Shown piece by piece: positions 13,725-15,553 of a stretch of DNA of 15,553 nucleotides (positions are counted from its first letter, which is position 1; every line of letters starts with the position of its first letter). Source of the DNA: an uncultured Novosphingobium sp. (GTDB lineage: Bacteria > Pseudomonadota > Alphaproteobacteria > Sphingomonadales > Sphingomonadaceae); contig CAMPIM010000088.1 of NCBI GenBank assembly GCA_946886365.1, positions 1-15,553 on the forward strand. The letters run 5' to 3'. Made by a program: the position numbers and the translations under genes. The notes below the pieces were generated by a model. It had not been told where the DNA came from and searched no databases. It was given only the letters and a program-made list of their open reading frames with translations.

Positions 13725-15413
13725 ATGAGCAATTGGGACAAGGAAGTCGACATTCTGGTGGTGGGGTCGGGCGCGGGCGGCCTGCTCGCGGGCCTCGTCG
13801 GCGCGCACAACCGCGCAGACGTGCTGATCGTTGAAAAGGCAGACCTGTGGGGCGGCACATCGGCCACATCGGGCGGCGGCATCTGGATTCCGGGCAGCGA
13901 TGTCGCCAGGGCGGCGGGCTTTGAAGATAATCTCGACAACGCCTTCACCTATCTGCGCGGCCTGTCCGCCGACAATGTCCCCGACGAAAATATCCGCGCC
14001 TATGTCGATAATGCCGCGCCCATGCTGCGCTGGGTCATGGCGAACACGCCGGTCCAGTACATGGCCTTCCCCTATCCCGATTATCATGCGGAAAATCCCG
14101 GCGGATCGGCGCAGGGCTATCGCACCCATCTGCCCATGCCGATCGATGGCAAGCCGCTCGGCAAGGAAATCCGCACCCTGCGCTTCGCTTCCCCTGCGGC
14201 CAGCCTGTTCGGCTATCTCAACTGGCATTTCAGCGAAACGAGCGAACTGCTCTACCGCACCAAGGGCTGGATAAAGAACCTCGTCGTCAACATGTCGCGC
14301 TACTGGCTCGACCTTCCCTTCCGCCTGACTTCGCGCAAGGATCGCCGCCTGACGCTCGGTAACGCGTTGACCGGCGGCCTGCGCATGGCGCTCGATAAGG
14401 CGGGCGTGCCCGTCTGGCTCAACACCCCGCTTGGCGAACTGATCCGCGAAGGTGGCCGCGTCACCGGCGCCGTGGTCGAAAAGGATGGCAAGCCCTACCG
14501 CATCGGCGTGCGCAAGGGCGTGGTCCTCGCCGCTGGCGGTTTCGACAAGAACCAGACGATGCGCGACGCCAATTCGCCGCTTTACCCAACCTCGCGCTAT
14601 TCGGGTGGCGTCACCAGCAACACCGGCGACGCAATCCGCGCAGGCGAAGCCGTCGGCGCGAACATGCTGAACCTGCAATCGGCCTGGGCCGCGCCCGTCT
14701 TCTACGTGCCCGGCGAGGATCGGGGACGGCTCTGCACCGTCGAACGCGCTCTGCCCGGCTGCCTCATGGTCAACCAGAGCGGCAAGCGCTACCTCAACGA
14801 AGCCGCCTCCTACCATATTGTCGGCCAGCAAATGGCCCGGCGGGAAGCGGAACATAATGACGCCAGCCCCAGCTGGATGATCTTCGACCACACCTATCGC
14901 CATAAATTCCCGATGGGTCCGCTCTACCCGCTCATGCCGACGTTCATCCATAACAAGGGCGTACGCAGCATCCTGAAGCAGGGCCGCTCGATCGAGGAAC
15001 TGGCAGGCAAGATCGGCATCGATCCCGCAGCGCTCTCGGCCACCATCGCCCAGTTCAACACCCATGCGGCCAAGGGCGAAGACCCCGAATTTCATCGCGG
15101 CGAAGCGGCCTATGACAAAATGTATGGCGACTTCCGCCACGGCCCCAACCCCTGCCTGCGCCCACTCGACAAAGGCCCCTTCTACGCCATGCCGATCTAT
15201 CCGGGCGACATCGGCACCAATGGCGGCCTGCTCACCAATGCCAAGGCGCAGGTTCTGGACGACACAGGCGCACCGATCACCGGCCTGTACGCGGTCGGCA
15301 ACAACGCCGCCTCAGCCATGGGCGAAAGCTATCCCGGCGCAGGCGTCACCATCGGCCCCGCAATGACCTTCGCCTATGTCGCGGCTCGCGACATGACGGG
15401 CGGCAACGCCTGA
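13725..15413 (+). CDS. 3-ketosteroid-delta1-dehydrogenase-like FAD flavoprotein, 562 aa
   Basis: This belongs to the FAD-binding fumarate reductase/KstD family, which introduces a C=C bond next to a ring ketone. FAD motifs are GSGAGG (14-19), Glu37 and GGTSATSGGG (43-52), with a C-terminal FAD segment running from GLYAVGN to TIGPAM. KstD-like active-site features include FPYPDYHAENPGG (115-127), Tyr363 in NEAASY (likely equal to Tyr318 of Rhodococcus KstD1), and SYPGAG with Tyr536 and Gly540, matching Tyr487 and Gly491 of that enzyme. The equivalences are by eye. It is about 50 residues longer than KstD1. The Shine-Dalgarno sequence is poor (GGGG). It is the last gene before a strong terminator. 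A delta4-(5alpha)-dehydrogenase or a non-steroid cyclic-ketone dehydrogenase is possible. Confidence 0.85.
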   Translation: MSNWDKEVDILVVGSGAGGLLAGLVGAHNRADVLIVEKADLWGGTSATSGGGIWIPGSDVARAAGFEDNLDNAFTYLRGLSADNVPDENIRAYVDNAAPMLRWVMANTPVQYMAFPYPDYHAENPGGSAQGYRTHLPMPIDGKPLGKEIRTLRFASPAASLFGYLNWHFSETSELLYRTKGWIKNLVVNMSRYWLDLPFRLTSRKDRRLTLGNALTGGLRMALDKAGVPVWLNTPLGELIREGGRVTGAVVEKDGKPYRIGVRKGVVLAAGGFDKNQTMRDANSPLYPTSRYSGGVTSNTGDAIRAGEAVGANMLNLQSAWAAPVFYVPGEDRGRLCTVERALPGCLMVNQSGKRYLNEAASYHIVGQQMARREAEHNDASPSWMIFDHTYRHKFPMGPLYPLMPTFIHNKGVRSILKQGRSIEELAGKIGIDPAALSATIAQFNTHAAKGEDPEFHRGEAAYDKMYGDFRHGPNPCLRPLDKGPFYAMPIYPGDIGTNGGLLTNAKAQVLDDTGAPITGLYAVGNNAASAMGESYPGAGVTIGPAMTFAYVAARDMTGGNA

Positions 15414-15429
15414 TCCTGACAAGCTGGAG

Positions 15430-15478
15430 AAATGGCGTGCACGGCTGACCGGAAACGGCAGCTGGTGCGCCATTTTTT
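15430..15478 (+). terminator. Strong intrinsic terminator after the KstD-like gene
   Basis: The outer stem AAATGGCG pairs with CGCCATTT. A CAC/GTG step and an inner GCTG-CCG/CGG-CAGC stem are capped by a GAAA tetraloop, and T6 (15473-15478) follows. It begins 17 nt after the stop codon. The A-rich 5' side gives partial symmetry, so it could also stop transcription from the right. Confidence 0.82.
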
Positions 15479-15522
15479 CAGCGGGGAGGTTAAGGCTGGA
15501 GCATGATCATGTTAGAGTTGTC

Positions 15523-15553
15523 GTCACCCCGGACTTGATCCGGGGTCCCGCTT
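15523..15553. repeat. REP-like palindromic element, cut by the window edge
   Basis: GTCAC precedes CCCCGGA-CTTGA-TCCGGGG (7-bp stem, 5-nt loop, 15527-15545), then TCCCGC. Elements of this form are dispersed in many copies between genes in sphingomonads and other alphaproteobacteria, as I recall. It lies directly beyond the terminator, marking the end of the gene cluster. Confidence 0.6.

Noticed and set aside
13697..13726. TTGGAA-N18-TATAAT promoter overlapping the KstD-like start codon
   Set aside because: The -10 is perfect, but transcription would begin after the ATG and no suitable later start preserves the FAD motif, so it is probably coincidental for this gene.
13656..15140. 494-codon open frame on the minus strand
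   Set aside because: It lies antisense to the KstD-like gene, whose FAD and active-site motifs are clear. The antisense frame is open because of third-position GC bias and shows no family motif.
1..15553. CRISPR arrays, tRNA or rRNA genes, insertion sequences, phage genes
   Set aside because: I saw no regularly spaced repeats, no tRNA-like cloverleaf or rRNA segment, and no transposase, integrase or phage protein in any frame.

Overview
The window is GC-rich and densely coding, and looks like a chromosomal catabolic region of a sphingomonad-type alphaproteobacterium (Sphingobium, Novosphingobium or Sphingomonas). Support for this is the strong G/C bias at third codon positions, the gene families present, and a CCCCGGA/TCCGGGG palindromic element at the right edge of a kind I associate with sphingomonad genomes. 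The assignment is inference; no rRNA or tRNA marker is present.

Left arm, minus strand (1-2766): a three-gene unit reading right to left, with two crotonase-fold enzymes that overlap by 4 bp, then a Baeyer-Villiger-type flavin monooxygenase with a long N-terminal extension, cut by the window edge. A 154-bp divergent intergenic region (2767-2920) carries a long inverted repeat and separates this unit from the plus-strand genes.

Right arm, plus strand (2921-15413): a tandem-fused acyl-CoA dehydrogenase, an MFS transporter, a PhyH-type Fe(II)/2-oxoglutarate oxygenase, a D-aminoacylase-like amidohydrolase closely followed by a TauD-type oxygenase, a second MFS transporter broken by one extra T, an SDR and a zinc alcohol dehydrogenase overlapping by one base, and a 3-ketosteroid-delta1-dehydrogenase-like flavoprotein. 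A strong hairpin terminator follows, then the palindromic repeat. No gap between genes exceeds 300 bases.

Read together, the gene set suggests oxidative breakdown of an alicyclic or steroid/terpenoid-like ketone. The KstD-like enzyme and the alcohol dehydrogenases would act on the ring, the BVMO would insert oxygen next to a ketone, the fused dehydrogenase and the crotonases would handle CoA thioesters, and the two 2OG oxygenases and the amidohydrolase would make substrate-specific steps. The substrate cannot be read from the sequence. No transcriptional regulator, CoA ligase or TonB receptor is encoded here.

The most unusual observations are: (i) a TTCC-N8-GGAA palindrome found in three intergenic leaders and in none of the coding sequence I scanned, with an N6 variant in a fourth leader, suggesting a shared regulon; (ii) two crotonases that both lack the two canonical hydratase glutamates; (iii) an amidohydrolase that appears to lack two metal-ligand histidines of its family; (iv) a fused acyl-CoA dehydrogenase with split active-site determinants; and (v) the frameshifted transporter.
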